A stretch of DNA of 64,000 bases, taken from positions 1-64,000 of IMG/VR virus record IMGVR_UViG_3300027704_000021; one strand, 5' to 3'. Numbering within the stretch: position 1 is the stretch's first letter; each line of letters starts with the position of its first letter. Source of the stretch: a virus. Shown here piece after piece: positions 62,336-64,000 of this stretch. A model generated the notes under the pieces. It saw only the letters and a program-made list of their open reading frames with translations. It had not been told where the DNA came from and did no database searches. The position numbers were made by a program, and so were the translations under genes.

Positions 62336-62343
62336 GATAAATA
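62336..62343 (+). promoter_or_regulatory. T4-type late promoter placed for a leaderless transcript
   Basis: GATAAATA, exactly five bases before the ATG at 62349; predicted +1 is the A of ATG, and no ribosome site exists. Confidence 0.72.
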
Positions 62344-62348
62344 TTAGT

Positions 62349-63623
62349 ATGAGCTTACAAGATCCATACCTAATTAATACTGACATGGATGTGCATTTAA
62401 GAGATGCACGACATGCACACCAGTTGTATACCCAACACAACTTTGCGTTAGCACCTAAAACAAAATTTCTATTTCATGTAGTGTTTGATCTCTATGATGA
62501 AGTAGGTGATCAAACAACGAGTAATACTGCAAAGTTTAGAAAAGAAATTGGCGTATTAGCTAAATCAGCATCACTACCAAACTATCGAGTATCTGTTGAA
62601 AACAAACAACAATACAATCGTAAGAAAAATATACAAACTAGAATAGATTACAGTGATTGTACACTTACTTTTCATGATGATAACTTAGGACTTACTAGAG
62701 GGTTATTAGAAGACTATTACAAATATTATTTTGTAGATGGCAATCATTCAGACGAATCAGGAGTAAGCTCCGGAGCTCCAGCATATCAAGCACGTGACAA
62801 GTATAAATCTGCTGTACCAAGTTACGGTTTAAATAACGGAAAAACTAATCCTTTCTTTAAATCTATTAGAATTTATCAATTAGCTAGACGAGAGTGGTTT
62901 GCATATACATTAGTTAATCCATTAGTATCAGCATTTGATCACGGAGATGTTGATGCTACAACTGGCGGAGATTTTAATTCAAATACTATGACTATTGCGT
63001 ATGAGAGCGTTATTTACTCTAATGGTAAAGTTAAAGGTGCAGCTAAACCTACTGGATTTACTGACGAAGAAACAGCATACGATAATCATCCAAGTGCATT
63101 AACGTATAATGATCCTGCAATGGAATACAAATACGGTGCTGCTGATCCTGTATTACTTGGTAACCGTCAACGAAATCGATTTAATCCTGTACAACCTAGA
63201 TCTAGTAATAATAACTCTAAAAGAGATAGTATATTTGGTAATATTTCAGGTGGTAACATTTTAGGCGCAGGATTAAGAGATTTAAATAATTCAAACACGC
63301 CGGGCGGACTACGTGGCGTTAACATACCAAGGTCTAACTCAACTACTTCGTCTCAGTTAGTATCAGGCCAAGGACGAGTATTAGATGGCGACACTATAGT
63401 AAATGGATTATCAAACAATCCTTCTGCTAAAGCAAGCTTCGTTGCTAGAGCATTAAATAGCAATGCACAGCAAGGCGAATCATTAGCATCATACAACTCA
63501 GCATCTGCTACTAAGCAAGCAGCAATTGAAACAAGTTTAATTAATAAAGCAGCAAGCGGCGACAGAAAACTAGCAGGTCAAGCTACTGATGCTATAGACG
63601 CATTTAAAGGAAGAATAATATAA
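62349..63623 (+). CDS. tail-tube-like structural protein (424 aa)
   Basis: Starts MSLQDPYLINTDMDVHLRDA and continues HNFALAPKTKFLFHVVFDLY, a conserved beginning for a virion protein next to gp19 in marine T4-like phages. Residues ~20-230 have tube-like beta segments (CTLTFHDDNLGLTRGLLEDYYKYYF resembles gp19/gp54-type tube proteins); the last ~150 residues are Asn/Ser-rich and probably flexible. May be the baseplate-tube initiator (gp48/gp54-like) or another inner-tail component; not decided. TAATG overlap with the next gene. Confidence 0.65.
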   Translation: MSLQDPYLINTDMDVHLRDARHAHQLYTQHNFALAPKTKFLFHVVFDLYDEVGDQTTSNTAKFRKEIGVLAKSASLPNYRVSVENKQQYNRKKNIQTRIDYSDCTLTFHDDNLGLTRGLLEDYYKYYFVDGNHSDESGVSSGAPAYQARDKYKSAVPSYGLNNGKTNPFFKSIRIYQLARREWFAYTLVNPLVSAFDHGDVDATTGGDFNSNTMTIAYESVIYSNGKVKGAAKPTGFTDEETAYDNHPSALTYNDPAMEYKYGAADPVLLGNRQRNRFNPVQPRSSNNNSKRDSIFGNISGGNILGAGLRDLNNSNTPGGLRGVNIPRSNSTTSSQLVSGQGRVLDGDTIVNGLSNNPSAKASFVARALNSNAQQGESLASYNSASATKQAAIETSLINKAASGDRKLAGQATDAIDAFKGRII

Positions 63624-64000
63624 TGGCAAGTTCAGATAAAGCAACCAGTGCAGGCGCATTCAATAAAAATGATTCCGAATCAACCAAAAAATATTTTAAT
63701 AATTATTATGATGCCGAGCTTAATTTTACTCCTAGTGAAGTTGATGCAGTAATTGGTTATTTTCTTAAAAGAGGATTCGACCAAGTTGCAGCAGTTAATA
63801 CTGCTAGTGTACTATTACAGCAAGCAGACTATGACGAAGTACCAGTATTCCAATTAATTGATACTCTTAAAGGAACTACAGATGTACAATTAAGTAATAT
63901 TGTAGCACAAATCTTAAACCTAAATAGAAGTAAGACTAGCATGTTAGGATTTAAAGCAACTTATACAAGTGAGTTATTTGATCAGCGTAATGTAATAAAC
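63623..64000 (+). CDS. virion structural protein, 5' part (runs off the window)
   Basis: ATG at 63623 overlaps the previous stop; AGGAAG lies before it. 126 codons are visible. KKYFNNYYDAELNFTPSEVDAV, GYFLKRGFDQVAAVNTASVL and TLKGTTDVQLSNIVAQILN match a protein family I recall following the tube genes of marine T4-like phages. Precise role unknown; helix-rich, probably baseplate or tail. Confidence 0.65.
   Translation, partial: MASSDKATSAGAFNKNDSESTKKYFNNYYDAELNFTPSEVDAVIGYFLKRGFDQVAAVNTASVLLQQADYDEVPVFQLIDTLKGTTDVQLSNIVAQILNLNRSKTSMLGFKATYTSELFDQRNVIN

Overview
The window is part of the late (virion morphogenesis) half of a T4-like myovirus genome. The head genes gp20, gp21, gp22 and gp23, the neck/tail genes gp13, gp14, gp15, gp18 and gp19, a gp26-type baseplate hub protein and a gp1-type deoxynucleotide kinase are all recognisable. 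The AT-rich sequence, long arrays of beta-rich fibre genes, 2OG-Fe(II) oxygenases, a carbamoyltransferase and LPS-type sugar genes resemble marine T4-like phages (cyanophage and Pelagibacter myophage groups). No photosynthesis gene is present, so the host is open. Most genes use T4-type late promoters (TATAAATA, or G/C in the first position). Four promoters look like host sigma70 promoters (TTGACA, 17 bp spacer, TATAAT-like).

Layout. 1-399: end of a GIY-YIG endonuclease-like gene. 400-940: non-coding region full of strong hairpins, a candidate structured RNA. 983-3757: two structural-type proteins starting MKINE. 3754-4847 (minus): a 58-residue conserved small protein and the gp26-like protein. 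4926-8381: tape-measure-like protein. 8400-15117: head cluster, with a glycosyltransferase-like gene inserted. 15143-15758: terminator, a 55-residue membrane peptide, then a sigma70 promoter with a roughly 240-nt structured RNA candidate and a long leader. 15759-36621: fibre and receptor-binding region, with two giant paralogous fibres carrying eight carbohydrate-binding-like repeats each and three Cys/Gly-rich adhesins paired with assembly-chaperone-like proteins. 36754-40413: GT9-type glycosyltransferase, SGNH hydrolase, carbamoyltransferase. 40438-48747: more structural genes including a 2326-residue protein. 48744-53082 (minus): tightly overlapping ADP-heptose operon (GmhB, cupin, 2OG oxygenase, HldD, 2OG oxygenase, HldE) from its own sigma70 promoter. 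53107-56140 (minus): Nudix, gp15, gp14. 56185-64000: gp13, gp1, HNH protein (minus), gp18 sheath, gp19 tube and further tail genes.

Two observations cut across the window. First, seven exact head-to-tail tandem duplications (13, 27, 34, 40, 54, 73 and 119 bp) lie inside genes. Six of them break reading frames (sheath twice, gp13, gmhB, an adhesin, the 740-residue protein), and removing one copy restores the gene every time. This looks like assembly error and should be corrected before gene content is interpreted. Second, at four genes (80-aa head protein, gp14, the gp19-adjacent structural protein, HldE) the promoter sits so that the predicted transcription start is the A of the ATG, which suggests leaderless mRNAs. 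These and the two RNA candidates are the most promising novelties.
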